Shown here piece by piece: positions 9,855-19,173 of a stretch of DNA of 64,000 nucleotides (position 1 is the first letter of the stretch; every line of letters starts with the position of its first letter). The DNA comes from Pseudomonas sp. HAR-UPW-AIA-41 (GTDB lineage: Bacteria > Pseudomonadota > Gammaproteobacteria > Pseudomonadales > Pseudomonadaceae). Made by a program: the position numbers and the translations under genes. The stretch lies in contig NZ_NSLB01000007.1 in assembly GCF_002304225.1 (NCBI RefSeq), positions 92,525 through 156,524 on the forward strand, written 5' to 3'. The notes under the pieces were generated by a model, which saw only the letters and a list, made by a program, of their open reading frames with translations, had not been told where the DNA came from and did no database searches.

Positions 9855-10841
9855 ATGAAAAAACTGTCGCTTTTGGCGGCTGGTCTAGGCCTGGCCTTCT
9901 CGGCCGGTCAGGCTGCTGCCTGGTCGCAACCCACGCACAAGAACATCGTCAAGGATGCCCTCGCCTTCATGAACTCGGCCAATGCCAGTGCCGAGATGCG
10001 CCGGGCCTATCAGTTCTATGTCGGCGCGGCCGGCTCCGAGGCTAAAGCCGGGGAGATTCTCGGTCAGGCCGCTTACGATGTGGATGACTTCAAGGACACC
10101 CGCCTGGGTGGCTGGTGGGTTGGCTACGAATACGCTCCGGTCTGGAATGCCGCGGCGTCGCTGGTCAACTACACGTCCTACTGGCACTTCATCAACATGG
10201 GCCGTCAGGGCGACAGTCACGGCAACGACCATGGCGGTTACGACTACCGCTATCACAAGGTCGACGGCAGCATCAGTGATGTCGACTGGTACGCCATGGT
10301 CTATCTGTACAACCGTGGCCTGAAAACCTCCGACTACAACAGTACGGAAGCACACTACCGCCAGGGCAGTCGTTCGAACTGGGATGAGCATTACGACGAC
10401 TTCCAGGTGGCGGCCTTCCAGCCCATCGACAACCTGGCCAAGTACTGGTTCGACCAGTTCAAGGCCGCGCCATCGCTGCAGACCATCGGCTTTGCCCTGC
10501 ATGCCACCGGCGATGTGGCGCAGCCGCACCACACCTGGATCACCTCGGCCAATGGCCATTCCAGCTGGGAAGGCTGGGTCGATGATCACTATGCCAGCGA
10601 GCAGCTGAACAACCCGGTGGCGGTGGCCAACCTGGTCAGCCAGTACGATCCGCGCCAGCCGGTGCGCGATCTGCTGACCCAGACCGCGCAGGTGGCCTAT
10701 CAGCATCCGGAACCGCTGTATGACAGCAGCTACGACACCCGTCTGCGGGTGGCCAAGCAGCTGATTCCACAGTCGATTGCCCTGACCGTCAGCGTGCTGA
10801 CCAAGGGTGCCAACCACTTCTACGGCCAGGGTGGTCTATAA
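9855..10841 (+). CDS. plcB: Zinc-dependent phospholipase C (PlcB-like)
   Basis: Secreted phospholipase of 328 aa. The signal peptide is cleaved after about residue 22 (GQAAA), leaving Trp as the first mature residue. In this family the mature N-terminal Trp is a zinc ligand. Further ligands appear in PTHKNIVKDA and in HATGDVAQPHH at about residue 215, the zinc PLC/S1-P1 nuclease signature. The position after aroE matches plcB of P. aeruginosa, which is reported to be needed for chemotaxis toward phosphatidylethanolamine. The two following genes are packed against it, suggesting a dedicated secretion or folding cassette. Confidence 0.88.
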   Translation: MKKLSLLAAGLGLAFSAGQAAAWSQPTHKNIVKDALAFMNSANASAEMRRAYQFYVGAAGSEAKAGEILGQAAYDVDDFKDTRLGGWWVGYEYAPVWNAAASLVNYTSYWHFINMGRQGDSHGNDHGGYDYRYHKVDGSISDVDWYAMVYLYNRGLKTSDYNSTEAHYRQGSRSNWDEHYDDFQVAAFQPIDNLAKYWFDQFKAAPSLQTIGFALHATGDVAQPHHTWITSANGHSSWEGWVDDHYASEQLNNPVAVANLVSQYDPRQPVRDLLTQTAQVAYQHPEPLYDSSYDTRLRVAKQLIPQSIALTVSVLTKGANHFYGQGGL

Positions 10842-10842
10842 G

Positions 10843-12105
10843 GTGGCTGCTTCGCTGCGGTGCAGTTGGCGCAGCGCGTTGTGCGGGCTCTGGCTGGCAG
10901 GCTTTGGCCTGGCAGCCAGCGCTTCGCCGGAATTGCGCATCAATGGCGAGGTGTTGCCGGCCCGCAGCATTGCCTTGCTGCAGCAGGCGCTGACCCTCAT
11001 CAAGTTCAATACCGACCCGGCCAGCCTGCGCAAGGGGCTGGTGGAAAACCACCTGCTGGCCCGCGAGGTCGAGGCGGAGCTGACCCCGGCCAACCGTCAG
11101 GACCTCGATGCCCTGGTGGAGAGCGAAGCGGCCAAGCTGATCGATCAGGTGTACGGCCGGCGCTTCGACCATGACATCCGCCCCTATCTGCAGGAGCCCA
11201 AGGCGCTCAGTGCCCAGCGCCTGCAACAGGTGCTGGCGCCCAGGGCGCAGGGGCTGGTGCTTAACAGCCTGTGGCTGAGCGAGGCGCAGCAGGCCGAGGC
11301 GGCCACGGTCGAGCTGATCGGCTGGCAGTTTCCCGGGCAGCCGCGGCAACGGCTGAACCTGCTGCAGCTGTACCAGGCCGGCAGCGTGCAGGCGCAGGTC
11401 GAGCTGCAACAGGGCAATCTGCGTTTCATGGGCGAGCTGGTGCGCGAATACGCCCAGCGTGACTACCTGTGGTACCAGCTCGGCCGGATGGGCTACAGCC
11501 AGGCGGAGCAGGACGGTATCCGCCGTCTGGTGCGCGACAAGCTGGTGCGTCACAAGTACCTGCACCAGATCGGCCTGTACAACGACTTCCACCATGAGAC
11601 CCCGAGCCTCAAGGCGCTGGCCGCGCGGGTCAGCGATGCCGATGCCGAGCGCTATTACCAGGCCAATCTGGCCCAGTACCGCAACGTCGCCAGCGTTCAG
11701 GCCGCTCATCTGCGTCTGGCCGATCAGGCCAGTGCCGACCGGGTCTACAACGAGATCCAGCAGGGGCTGACGTTTGCCGAGGCGGTACGCCGCTACTCGC
11801 TGGCCGAGGACAAGCAGCTGGCCGTACCCGGTGATCTCGGCCTGATCCGCCATAACGATCCGCAGCTGGACTTCCTGCGCAAGACGGCGCTGATCCAGAA
11901 GGCCGGCACTGTCTCGCAGCCGATGCTGATCGACGGCGCCTTCGAGATCATCGAGGTGCGCCAGCGTGAAGACCGCCAGCTGCCGCTGAATGATCCCAGC
12001 GTGCGCTTCGAGGTCAATCAAGCGGTGGCCCGTCAGCAGCTCTCCAGCCAGTTTCAGGCGCGCCTGGATGCGCTGCTGGCCAGCGCCAAGGTGCAGGGGC
12101 TGTGA
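10843..12105 (+). CDS. Parvulin-like (PpiC-type) peptidyl-prolyl isomerase / foldase
   Basis: About 420 aa. The GTG at 10843, one base after the plcB stop, gives a plausible signal sequence (MAASLRCSWRSALCGLWLAG...ASA); an ATG at 10807 inside plcB is less likely because the added residues precede the signal core. The body is helical, like the SurA/PrsA chaperone arm. It is followed at about residues 283-376 by a rotamase-like segment: VQAAHLRL, FAEAVRRYS, PGDLGLIRHND, VSQPMLIDGAFEIIEV. It is probably a periplasmic folding helper for PlcB; that partner is inferred from position only. Confidence 0.75.
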   Translation: MAASLRCSWRSALCGLWLAGFGLAASASPELRINGEVLPARSIALLQQALTLIKFNTDPASLRKGLVENHLLAREVEAELTPANRQDLDALVESEAAKLIDQVYGRRFDHDIRPYLQEPKALSAQRLQQVLAPRAQGLVLNSLWLSEAQQAEAATVELIGWQFPGQPRQRLNLLQLYQAGSVQAQVELQQGNLRFMGELVREYAQRDYLWYQLGRMGYSQAEQDGIRRLVRDKLVRHKYLHQIGLYNDFHHETPSLKALAARVSDADAERYYQANLAQYRNVASVQAAHLRLADQASADRVYNEIQQGLTFAEAVRRYSLAEDKQLAVPGDLGLIRHNDPQLDFLRKTALIQKAGTVSQPMLIDGAFEIIEVRQREDRQLPLNDPSVRFEVNQAVARQQLSSQFQARLDALLASAKVQGL

Positions 12106-12701
12106 GGCGCTGGCTGCTGGGAGGCAGTGTGCTGGCCGCCGCCGCAGTAGCGGCCAGCACGGTCTGGTTTGGCTCGTTGCCACCGGCGGCGGAGCCTGTG
12201 GCCGTCCCATCGGCAGCTGTTGCAGTGCCGGCACGACAGGTAGCGTCCTTGCAGGCAGAGCCGGCGGCATTCACGGTCGAGGCATTGCCGGCCGCCGCGG
12301 AGGCGCCGGCGGAGGTTGCGGCGCCAGCGCTTTCCCCAGTCGAGGCGCAGGTGCTGATGCAGCTGATGGCCGAGCAGGGTGATCCGCGCATGCCGGCCAA
12401 GGGCGGCCTCAAACCGCGGCAGCCTGCTTCGGCGGCGCAACTGGCCGATCCGCAGGCTTATGCGGCCTTCGAGGATGAGCAGACGCGCAGCCAGGTGCAG
12501 GCCTGGACCCGTGGCGTCGAGCAGATTCCGGCGATTCGCGAGCGCATCGCCCAGGCCGAGCAGGCGGGGAATCGCAGCAACGCCGAGCTGGATGAAGCGC
12601 GTGCCGCGCTGGTCCAACTGGAACAACTGCAAAGCCAACTTCGGCAGCAGGCACCCCAGCTGTTGCCCAGCGGTCCGGCACCTCAGGCTCCGACCGACTA
12701 G
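12102..12701 (+). CDS. Membrane-anchored Ala-rich coiled-coil protein, unknown function
   Basis: 199 aa, GTG start at 12102 overlapping the foldase stop (GTGA). One N-terminal hydrophobic segment at about residues 4-24 is followed by a low-complexity Ala/Val/Pro stretch to about residue 85. A helical, Glu/Gln-rich tail (about 145-190: QIPAIRERIAQAEQ, ELDEARAALVQLEQLQSQL) is likely coiled coil. This anchor-linker-helix layout resembles lipase-specific foldases (Lif) in outline, but I see no Lif sequence motif. It is translationally coupled to the foldase and so probably works with PlcB. Family not recognised. Confidence 0.75.
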   Translation: MRRWLLGGSVLAAAAVAASTVWFGSLPPAAEPVAVPSAAVAVPARQVASLQAEPAAFTVEALPAAAEAPAEVAAPALSPVEAQVLMQLMAEQGDPRMPAKGGLKPRQPASAAQLADPQAYAAFEDEQTRSQVQAWTRGVEQIPAIRERIAQAEQAGNRSNAELDEARAALVQLEQLQSQLRQQAPQLLPSGPAPQAPTD

Positions 12702-12840
12702 GCTTTCCGGAAAGTCCTGCTGGCGCTTGCCGGCAGGGCCGCGCGGCATTGATCTGCGTCTATATGCCACATGACCCCGGGCGTATAACTGGACGGATCA
12801 CCCTGTGCGAATTCGCGTTTCTGCTCCCGGAAGGAACCCC

Positions 12841-14025
12841 ATGACTGATACTCCCAACACCACCAGTGCCCCTGCCCAGCCGTCTTCACCTGCCAAGAAA
12901 GCGCCGTCCCGTACCCCGCGGCCGCGCCGTGTCCAGGCCGGCGATACCGCGCCTTCGCTGCAACCCCGGCAGCTTGAGCGCCACGCAGTGCAGGAAAAGA
13001 CCGCCGCCGCGCAGCAGGCCACCAGCGTGGCGATCAAGGACATCCTCGCGCAGATTCCGCCGGGCGATACCGATACGCAGCTCAAGACGCTGGAAACCTT
13101 CATGACCGGCCTCTCGGCCGACGATGCGGTGGCGCTGCGCAATGCCCTGCTCAGTCAGGAGAACGCCCTGCCGTTCAACAAGCAGCCGGTGCACCCGGAC
13201 GACGAGCTGGCCAAGGACTGGCGTCATGGCGGCTACCCGTACAAGAACCTGATGTCGCGGCGCAATTACGAGCGCGAGAAGTACCGTCTGCAGGTTGAGC
13301 TGCTCAAGCTGCAGGCCTGGGTCAAGGAGACCGGGCAGAAGGTGGTGATCCTCTTCGAGGGACGCGATGCTGCCGGCAAGGGGGGATCGATCAAGCGTTT
13401 CATGGAACACCTCAACCCGCGTGGCGCGCATATCGTCGCTCTGGAGAAACCCAGCGAGGCGGAGCGTGGCCAGTGGTATTTCCAGCGGTACGTGCAGCAC
13501 CTGCCGACCGCCGGCGAAATCGTCATGTTCGACCGCAGCTGGTACAACCGCGCCGGGGTCGAGCGGGTCATGGGGTTCTGCTCGGACGAGGAGTATCTGG
13601 AGTTCATGCGTCAGGCGCCGGAGTTCGAGCGCATGCTGGCGCGCAACAACATCCACCTGATCAAGTTCTGGTTCTCGGTCAGTCGCGAAGAGCAGCGCCG
13701 GCGCTTCAAGGAGCGCGAAAAACACCCGCTCAAGCAGTGGAAGCTCAGCCCCATCGACCTGGCCTCGCTGGACAAGTGGGACGATTACACCAAGGCCAAG
13801 GAAGCGATGTTCTTCTACACCGACACGGCCGATGCGCCGTGGACGGTGATCAAGTCCAACTGCAAGAAGCGCGCGCGCCTCAATGCCATGCGTTACGTGC
13901 TGCACAAACTGCCCTATGCCGGTAAGGACCTGAAGTCCATCGGTGCCCTGGATCCACTGATCGTCGGCCGCGCCAATGTGGTGTACGAGCGAGGCGAGCA
14001 TGTGGCTGATGTGCCGCTGCTGTGA
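12841..14025 (+). CDS. ppk2: Polyphosphate kinase 2
   Basis: PPK2-family P-loop kinase transferring phosphate between polyphosphate and nucleoside di- or monophosphates. ATG 12841 follows a GGAAGGAA ribosome site; the product is 394 aa. About 110 N-terminal residues are Ala/Pro/Arg-rich and probably disordered. The catalytic core has Walker A GRDAAGKG at about residue 173, Walker B FDRSWYNRAG at about 229, and the lid Arg motif SREEQRRRFKER. It is flanked by its own terminator, so it appears monocistronic. Preference for ADP or GDP cannot be read from the sequence. Confidence 0.92.
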   Translation: MTDTPNTTSAPAQPSSPAKKAPSRTPRPRRVQAGDTAPSLQPRQLERHAVQEKTAAAQQATSVAIKDILAQIPPGDTDTQLKTLETFMTGLSADDAVALRNALLSQENALPFNKQPVHPDDELAKDWRHGGYPYKNLMSRRNYEREKYRLQVELLKLQAWVKETGQKVVILFEGRDAAGKGGSIKRFMEHLNPRGAHIVALEKPSEAERGQWYFQRYVQHLPTAGEIVMFDRSWYNRAGVERVMGFCSDEEYLEFMRQAPEFERMLARNNIHLIKFWFSVSREEQRRRFKEREKHPLKQWKLSPIDLASLDKWDDYTKAKEAMFFYTDTADAPWTVIKSNCKKRARLNAMRYVLHKLPYAGKDLKSIGALDPLIVGRANVVYERGEHVADVPLL

Positions 14026-14051
14026 GTGACACGGCTCAGAGCTAAGCCCTG

Positions 14052-14085
14052 AAGGACGGCGCGGTTATACTGCGTCGTCCTTTTT
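14052..14085 (+). terminator. Terminator after ppk2
   Basis: Stem AAGGACG/CGTCCTT (14052-14058 with 14076-14082), extended by a few inner pairs, ends in TTTTT. It lies between the ppk2 stop and the pbpG start, 17 bp before the latter. Confidence 0.65.
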
Positions 14086-14101
14086 CCATTTTCCGGTAGA
14101 G

Positions 14102-15004
14102 ATGTCCGTGAAGATTCGCCAAACCCTTATCGGTCTGCTGCTCGGCAGCGCCCTGCTCTCCCCGCTGGCCGTGGCGGCCAACAAGGCTCCTGCGGTACAG
14201 GAGCTGGCCTCCGGCAGCGCCCTGCTGGTCGACCTGAAGACCAATCAGGTGCTCTATTCCAGCAACCCCGACCTGCAGGCGCCGATTGCTTCGGTGACCA
14301 AGCTGATGACGGCCATGGTCACCCTCGATGCCAAGCTGCCGCTGGATCAGCAGCTGCCGGTGGTGATCAAGGATGTGCCGGAGATGCGCGGCATCTACTC
14401 GCGCGTGCGTCTGGGCAGTGAGCTGAGCCGCCGCGACATGCTGCAGCTGACCCTGATGAGCTCCGAGAACCGCGCCGCCGCCAGCCTGGCCCATCATTAC
14501 CCGGGCGGCGTGCCGGCGTTTATTGCGGCGATGAACGCCAAGGCCAAGGCGCTGGGCATGAGCCACACGCGCTACCGTGACCCGACCGGGTTGTCGGAAG
14601 GCAATGTCTCCACCGCCACCGATCTGGTCAAACTGCTCAAGGCCAGCCAGCAGTACCCGCTGATCAGCCAGTTCAGCACCACCCGTGAGAAGACCCAGGC
14701 CTTCCGCAAGCCGAACTACACCCTGGGCTTTCGCAACACCAACAGCCTGGTGCACAAGCCCAACTGGAGCATTCAGCTGACCAAGACCGGTTTCACCAAT
14801 GCCGCCGGTCACTGCCTGGTGATGCGCACGCAGATGGCAGGCAAGCCGGTGGCCTTCGTGGTGCTCGACTCCTTCGGCAAGCTGACCCACATGGCTGACG
14901 CCAACCGCCTGAAGAAGTGGATCGAAACCGGCAAGATCACCCCGGTGGCGCCGGCGGCGCTGGCTTACAAGCAGCAGAAGATGGCTCAGCGCGCCGCTCA
15001 GTAA
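14102..15004 (+). CDS. pbpG: D-alanyl-D-alanine endopeptidase (PBP7)
   Basis: Periplasmic low-molecular-weight penicillin-binding protein that cleaves DD-crosslinks in peptidoglycan. 300 aa with a signal peptide ending near AVAA (residue 22). The S11 peptidase triad motifs are present: SVTK (Ser nucleophile and Lys, about residue 63), SEN (about 121) and KTG (about 227). There is no C-terminal amphipathic anchor of the PBP5 type, which supports PbpG. It has its own terminator. Confidence 0.92.
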   Translation: MSVKIRQTLIGLLLGSALLSPLAVAANKAPAVQELASGSALLVDLKTNQVLYSSNPDLQAPIASVTKLMTAMVTLDAKLPLDQQLPVVIKDVPEMRGIYSRVRLGSELSRRDMLQLTLMSSENRAAASLAHHYPGGVPAFIAAMNAKAKALGMSHTRYRDPTGLSEGNVSTATDLVKLLKASQQYPLISQFSTTREKTQAFRKPNYTLGFRNTNSLVHKPNWSIQLTKTGFTNAAGHCLVMRTQMAGKPVAFVVLDSFGKLTHMADANRLKKWIETGKITPVAPAALAYKQQKMAQRAAQ

Positions 15005-15025
15005 GGCCGGTTTGCCAGCAACACA

Positions 15026-15060
15026 AAACCGCTGTGCTCAACCGAGCCCAGCGGTTTCTT
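15026..15060 (+). terminator. Terminator after pbpG
   Basis: Stem AAACCGCT/AGCGGTTT (15026-15033 with 15050-15057), with partial inner pairing GCTC/GAGC, is followed by CTT. It lies 22 bp after the pbpG stop. Confidence 0.65.
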
Positions 15061-15082
15061 TATGCCTGTGTGCCGGGGTTGC

Positions 15083-15295
15083 TCAGATGGTCACGCCGCA
15101 CTGCCAGCCAGAAGCGGGACGCCGGTCCAGCCCACTGCGTCGGTCTTCCTGGAAGCGAATCATCTCGCGACGATCGGGGGTCTGTCGGCGTTCGCTTTTG
15201 CTTCGGCCATCAACCTGAAAGACGCTGGTTGGTCGGCTTAGCTCGCGGGCTTCGAATACGGCTTTGGCATTGGCTGGTAGGTCGTCGTTGATCAT
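15083..15295 (-). CDS. Small basic protein with RR-x3-DRR motifs, unknown function
   Basis: 70 aa, convergent with pbpG. The C-terminal half contains repeated arginine pairs in a fixed pattern (RRQTPDRRE and RRSGLDRRP), which suggests nucleic-acid or anionic-membrane binding. The N-terminal half is neutral. The gene has GC content like its neighbours. A reasonable ribosome site (GAGAGACCTGTC) lies before the ATG at 15295. I do not recognise the family beyond its being of a type conserved in pseudomonads. Confidence 0.6.
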   Translation of the reverse strand: MINDDLPANAKAVFEARELSRPTSVFQVDGRSKSERRQTPDRREMIRFQEDRRSGLDRRPASGWQCGVTI

Positions 15296-15437
15296 GACAG
15301 GTCTCTCGGTGTTCCGACTCAGCTTGCAGGTCGGCCTGTCTGATCACGCTAGTTCGCGCGGTGCTTAGCAGCCAGACCGTTGGTCTGCGTGGATGGCTGC
15401 GCCGACCAGTGGCTGGAGGATCGGCAGGGGGACAATA

Positions 15438-15467
15438 AAAAAGGCCAATCACAGGATTGGCCTTTTT
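15438..15467 (-). terminator. Terminator after trpBA
   Basis: A perfect 13-bp stem AAAAAGGCCAATC/GATTGGCCTTTTT (15438-15450 with 15455-15467) has a 4-nt loop. On the minus strand it ends in TTTTTTATT, 22 bp after the trpA stop. The rest of the gap 15296-15437 shows nothing else I can support. Confidence 0.85.
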
Positions 15468-15488
15468 GCACCAGCGCCCGCAGGCAGC

Positions 15489-16298
15489 TTACTGGCGGGC
15501 GTTGCGCACGCCGTTGGCCAGTTCGCGACACAGACTCAGTACGCCGTCGATGGCCTGGGCCGGCGATTCGGCCTTGGCGATCTGGTCGACCAGTGCCGAG
15601 CCCACCACCACGCCATCGGCGCGGCGCGCCACGTCGGCGGCGTGCTCGGGGGTGCGGATGCCGAAGCCGATGCACAGTGGCAGGTCGGTATGGCGGCGCA
15701 GGCGGGCGACGGCCTGCTCGACGTGGTCCATGGTGGCCGCGCCGGCGCCGGTTACGCCGGCCACCGAGACGTAGTAGACGAAGCCCGAGCTGCCGTTGAG
15801 TACGGTGGGCAGGCGCTGGTCGTCGGTGGTCGGGGTGGTCAGACGGATGAAGTCCAGACCGGCGGCCTGAGCCGGCTCGCACAGTTCGTCGTTATGCTCC
15901 GGCGGCAGGTCGACGATGATCAGGCCGTCGACTCCGGCTTCCTTGGCGTCGGCGATGAAGCGCTCGACACCGTAGGCGAAGATCGGGTTGTAGTAGCCCA
16001 TCAGTACCAGCGGCGTGCTGCTGTCGGTGACGCGGAATTCGCGGACCATCTGCAGGGTCTTCGGCAGGTTCTGCTTCGCTGCCAGGGCGCGGATGTTGGC
16101 CAGCTGGATCGCCGGGCCATCGGCCATCGGGTCGGTGAAGGGCATGCCCAGCTCGATCACGTCGGCGCCGGCGGCCGGCAGGCCCTTGAGGATTTCCAGG
16201 CTGCTGGCGTAGTCCGGGTCACCGGCGGTGACGAAGGTCACCAGCGCGGCGCGGTTCTGTTGTTTCAGCTCGGCAAAGCGGCTCTGCAGGCGGCTCAT
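15489..16298 (-). CDS. trpA: Tryptophan synthase alpha chain
   Basis: Cleaves indole-3-glycerol phosphate to indole and G3P, passing indole to TrpB. The start at 16298 ([16 protein letters not shown]) gives 269 aa. The catalytic Glu and Asp lie in [14 protein letters not shown]. The phosphate-binding [10 protein letters not shown] loop is present near residue 210. It overlaps trpB by 4 bp (ATGA, 16295-16298), so the two subunits are translationally coupled. Confidence 0.96.
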   Translation of the reverse strand: MSRLQSRFAELKQQNRAALVTFVTAGDPDYASSLEILKGLPAAGADVIELGMPFTDPMADGPAIQLANIRALAAKQNLPKTLQMVREFRVTDSSTPLVLMGYYNPIFAYGVERFIADAKEAGVDGLIIVDLPPEHNDELCEPAQAAGLDFIRLTTPTTDDQRLPTVLNGSSGFVYYVSVAGVTGAGAATMDHVEQAVARLRRHTDLPLCIGFGIRTPEHAADVARRADGVVVGSALVDQIAKAESPAQAIDGVLSLCRELANGVRNARQ

Positions 16299-17506
16299 GC
16301 GTGCTTCTCCTGTTCGCTCATGTGATGCATCACGGTCTGCATGTCCTTGTCGCCGCGGCCGGACAGGTTGACTACCATCAGGTGCTCCTTGGGCAGCTTG
16401 GCCGCGCGCTTGAAAGCTTCGGCCAGGGCGTGGGCCGACTCCAGCGCGGGGATGATGCCTTCCAGGCGGCAGCACTGGTGGAACGCCTGCAGCGCTTCGT
16501 CATCGGTGCAGGGCACGTATTCGACGCGCTTGATCTCGTGCAACCAGGCGTGTTCGGGGCCGACGCCCGGGTAGTCGAGGCCGGCGGAGATCGAGTGCGC
16601 ATCGGTGATCTGGCCGTCCGCGTCCTGCAGCAGGAAGGTGCGGTTGCCGTGCAGCACGCCCGGCGCGCCGCCGGCCATGCTGGCGGCATGCTTGCCGGTG
16701 TCGATGCCGTGACCGGCCGCTTCGACGCCGACGATCTGCACGCCTTCGTCATCGAGGAAGGGGTGGAACAGGCCGATGGCGTTGGAGCCGCCGCCGATGC
16801 AGGCAACCAGCGAATCGGGCAGGCGCCCTTCCTTCTGCATGATCTGCTCACGCACTTCGTTGCCGATCACCGACTGGAAGTCGCGGACCATGGCCGGGTA
16901 CGGGTGCGGACCGGCGGCGGTGCCGATCAGGTAGAAGGTGTTGTCGACGTTGGTCACCCAGTCGCGCAGGGCTTCGTTCATCGCATCCTTGAGGGTGCCG
17001 GTGCCGGCGGTGACTGGAATCACCTCGGCGCCGAGCAGCTTCATGCGGAACACGTTGGCCTGCTGGCGGTCGATGTCGGTGGTGCCCATGTAGACCACGC
17101 ACTGCATGCCGAAGCGCGCGGCCACGGTGGCGGTGGCCACGCCGTGCATGCCGGCGCCGGTCTCGGCGATGATGCGCTTCTTGCCCATGCGCTTGGCCAG
17201 CAGGATCTGGCCGATGCAGTTGTTGATCTTGTGCGCGCCGGTGTGGTTCAGGTCTTCGCGCTTGAGGTAGATCTTCGCCCCGCCGAAGTGCTCGGTCAGG
17301 CGCTCGGCGAAGTACAGCGGGCTGGCCCGGCCGATGTAGTCGCGCTGGAAGTAGGCCAGCTCCTCGAGGAAGGCCGGGTCGGTCTTGGCCTTCTCATATT
17401 CGGCCGCCAGCTGGTTGATCAGCGGCATCAGGGTTTCGGCGACGAACTGGCCGCCGAAGCGGCCGAACAGGCCCTTGGCGTCGGGACCGCTGCGGAATGA
17501 AGTCAT
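16295..17506 (-). CDS. trpB: Tryptophan synthase beta chain
   Basis: PLP enzyme that condenses indole with serine to tryptophan. The start at 17506 gives 403 aa beginning [19 protein letters not shown]; upstream in-frame codons run into the divergent trpI region and are not used. The PLP lysine lies in HTGAHKINN, the family glycine-rich phosphate loop is GGGSNAIG, and AETGAGMHG is intact. It is the first gene of trpBA, transcribed away from trpI. Confidence 0.96.
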   Translation of the reverse strand: MTSFRSGPDAKGLFGRFGGQFVAETLMPLINQLAAEYEKAKTDPAFLEELAYFQRDYIGRASPLYFAERLTEHFGGAKIYLKREDLNHTGAHKINNCIGQILLAKRMGKKRIIAETGAGMHGVATATVAARFGMQCVVYMGTTDIDRQQANVFRMKLLGAEVIPVTAGTGTLKDAMNEALRDWVTNVDNTFYLIGTAAGPHPYPAMVRDFQSVIGNEVREQIMQKEGRLPDSLVACIGGGSNAIGLFHPFLDDEGVQIVGVEAAGHGIDTGKHAASMAGGAPGVLHGNRTFLLQDADGQITDAHSISAGLDYPGVGPEHAWLHEIKRVEYVPCTDDEALQAFHQCCRLEGIIPALESAHALAEAFKRAAKLPKEHLMVVNLSGRGDKDMQTVMHHMSEQEKHA

Positions 17507-17618
17507 GTCAGGCTCCTGGCGGGAGTGGCTAATCGGGTGATGGCGCCATTCTACCCCTGGCTGCCGGTCTGAAAAGCGATTAGATTGCGCTGACCTGTCA
17601 GAAAAACTCACCAATTCC
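17507..17618. promoter_or_regulatory. trpI / trpBA divergent control region
   Basis: This 112-bp intergenic region lies between the regulator and its target operon. In pseudomonads TrpI binds such a region and activates trpBA in the presence of indole-3-glycerol phosphate. The operator is not marked precisely here; the AT-richer part at about 17570-17612 is the most likely site. Confidence 0.55.
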
Positions 17619-18506
17619 ATGAGCCGAGACCTGCCCCCGCTGAATGCCCTGCGCGCCTTCGAGGCCGCTGCCCGCCTGCAGAGCGTCAGCCAGGCGGCGG
17701 AAGAGCTGAGTGTCACCCACGGGGCCGTGAGCCGGCAGATACGTGCGCTGGAGGAACAGCTTGGCCTGGTTCTGTTCGTCAAGGACGGCCGCGGCGTAAA
17801 ACTCACCGATGCCGGCGTGCGCCTGCGCGATGCCGCCTTTGATGCCTTCGAGCGCCTGCGCAGCACCTGTGCCGACCTGCGCCGGCAGGGAGAAGACGCG
17901 CCCTTCGTGCTGGCCTGCCCGGGCAGCCTGCTGGCGCGCTGGTTCATCCCGCGTCTGGATCGCCTCAACCGCGAACTGCCCGAGCTGCGCCTGCAGCTGT
18001 CGGCCAGCGAGGGCGAGCTGGACCCGCGCCGCCCCGGGGTGGATGCCACCCTGTGCTTTGCCAGTCCGCCGTGGCCGGCGGACCTGCAGGTGTATGAGCT
18101 GGCCGCCGAACGCATCGGCCCGGTGTTCAGCCCGCGTCATGCGCGGGCCGCCGAGCTGGCCCGGGCTCCGGCCAGTGTTCTGCTGGGCGAGGCGTTGCTG
18201 CATACCGTGTCGCGCCCGCAGGCCTGGCCGCAGTGGGCCGCCAGTCAGGGCTTGGGCACCGCGCCGTTGCAGCTGGGGCAGGGTTTCGAGCATCTCTACT
18301 ACCTGCTGGAAGCCGCCATGGCCGGGCTCGGTGTGGCCATTGCACCACAGCAACTGGTGGCCGATGACCTCGCGGCTGGTCGTCTGCTGGCGCCCTGGGG
18401 CTTCACCGCAACCGGCGGACGTCTGGCGCTGTGGGTGCCTGGCCGCCGCGGTGATCGCCGCGCCGAGCAACTGGCCGCCTGGCTGGCCCACGAGCTGCGT
18501 GACTGA
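17619..18506 (+). CDS. trpI: LysR-type activator of trpBA
   Basis: Transcription regulator of 295 aa. An N-terminal winged helix-turn-helix covers about residues 18-65 ([24 protein letters not shown], then [17 protein letters not shown]). A LysR effector-binding domain follows from about residue 90. The closely related GcvA/AmpR group shares the AFEAAARL pattern. The identity as TrpI rests on divergence from trpBA, the standard pseudomonad arrangement. The expected inducer is indole-3-glycerol phosphate. Confidence 0.92.
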   Translation: MSRDLPPLNALRAFEAAARLQSVSQAAEELSVTHGAVSRQIRALEEQLGLVLFVKDGRGVKLTDAGVRLRDAAFDAFERLRSTCADLRRQGEDAPFVLACPGSLLARWFIPRLDRLNRELPELRLQLSASEGELDPRRPGVDATLCFASPPWPADLQVYELAAERIGPVFSPRHARAAELARAPASVLLGEALLHTVSRPQAWPQWAASQGLGTAPLQLGQGFEHLYYLLEAAMAGLGVAIAPQQLVADDLAAGRLLAPWGFTATGGRLALWVPGRRGDRRAEQLAAWLAHELRD

Positions 18507-18566
18507 CCGGCTGAGGTGATGCTTCTCGACTAGGCTTGCGGGTACACCCCGCAACGGAGAACGCCC

Positions 18567-18782
18567 ATGTCGGACCATCGCACCTACAAGAAGATCGAAG
18601 TCGTCGGCTCTTCCACTATCAGCATCGAGGATGCCATCAGCAACGCCCTGGCCGAGTGTGCCAAGTCCGTGCGCAACATGGACTGGTTCGAGGTTACCGA
18701 AACCCGCGGGCATATCGTCAACGGCAAGGTGGCGCACTATCAGGTCGGCCTGAAAATCGGTTTCCGCATCGCCGACAGTTGA
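18567..18782 (+). CDS. Dodecin family protein
   Basis: 71 aa, matching dodecin length. The sequence (KKIEVVGSSTISIEDAISNAL ... WFEVTETRGHI ... YQVGLKIGFRI) has the beta-alpha-beta-beta fold with the conserved WFEV Trp that stacks on flavin. Dodecins form hollow dodecamers that store flavin or CoA. ATG 18567 follows GGAGAA. It is probably monocistronic, between trpI and a DUF1161 gene. Confidence 0.9.
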   Translation: MSDHRTYKKIEVVGSSTISIEDAISNALAECAKSVRNMDWFEVTETRGHIVNGKVAHYQVGLKIGFRIADS

Positions 18783-18900
18783 GTCACCGGCCGAGTGGTC
18801 AGCATCTTTGGATGGCCGGCCATCAGCTGGTCATCTTGGACAGGCTAGACTGGCACTGCCGCCTGTCGCGGCAGCATTCACGCAACGAAGGAGCGTACGC

Positions 18901-19125
18901 ATGAAACAGGCATTCTGGGCTGTAGGGCTGATGATGGTGGCCGGTCAGGCACTGGCTGCACCCAAGCCCTGCGAGGAACTCAAGGCGGAAATCGAAGCCA
19001 AGCTCAAGGACAAGGGCGTTGTCGCCTACAGCCTGGAGATCGTGGCCAAGGGCAGCGTCACCGACAAGACAGTGGTTGGAAGCTGCGAGGCTGGCAGCAA
19101 GGAAATCGTCTACCAACGCCAGTAA
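18901..19125 (+). CDS. DUF1161 periplasmic protein
   Basis: 74 aa with a signal peptide (MKQAFWAVGLMMVAGQALAA). The mature part has two cysteines (KPCEEL and GSCEAG), able to form a disulfide, and ends KEIVYQR. This arrangement matches the DUF1161 family of small enterobacterial and pseudomonad periplasmic proteins. A GGAG ribosome site lies just upstream. Function is unknown. Confidence 0.82.
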   Translation: MKQAFWAVGLMMVAGQALAAPKPCEELKAEIEAKLKDKGVVAYSLEIVAKGSVTDKTVVGSCEAGSKEIVYQRQ

Positions 19126-19140
19126 GGCGTAGGAGCGTGG

Positions 19141-19172
19141 ACAAAGGCCGGACTTGTTCCGGCCTTTGTCAT
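19141..19172. terminator. Bidirectional terminator between convergent genes
   Basis: Perfect 12-bp stem ACAAAGGCCGGA/TCCGGCCTTTGT (19141-19152 with 19158-19169). It lies between the DUF1161 gene and the convergent lipoprotein gene and can serve both strands. The downstream T tracts are short on both sides. Confidence 0.75.
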
Positions 19173-19173
19173 T

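Noticed and set aside
10807..10842. ATG start for the foldase inside plcB
   Set aside because: It would place 12 polar residues before the signal sequence and overlap plcB by 35 bp. The GTG at 10843, one base after the plcB stop, gives a normal signal peptide, though the choice needs N-terminal data.
15380..15799. 139-aa plus-strand ORF across the trpA terminator
   Set aside because: It runs through a strong terminator and then antisense to trpA; Arg/Pro-rich low-complexity translation typical of shadow frames.
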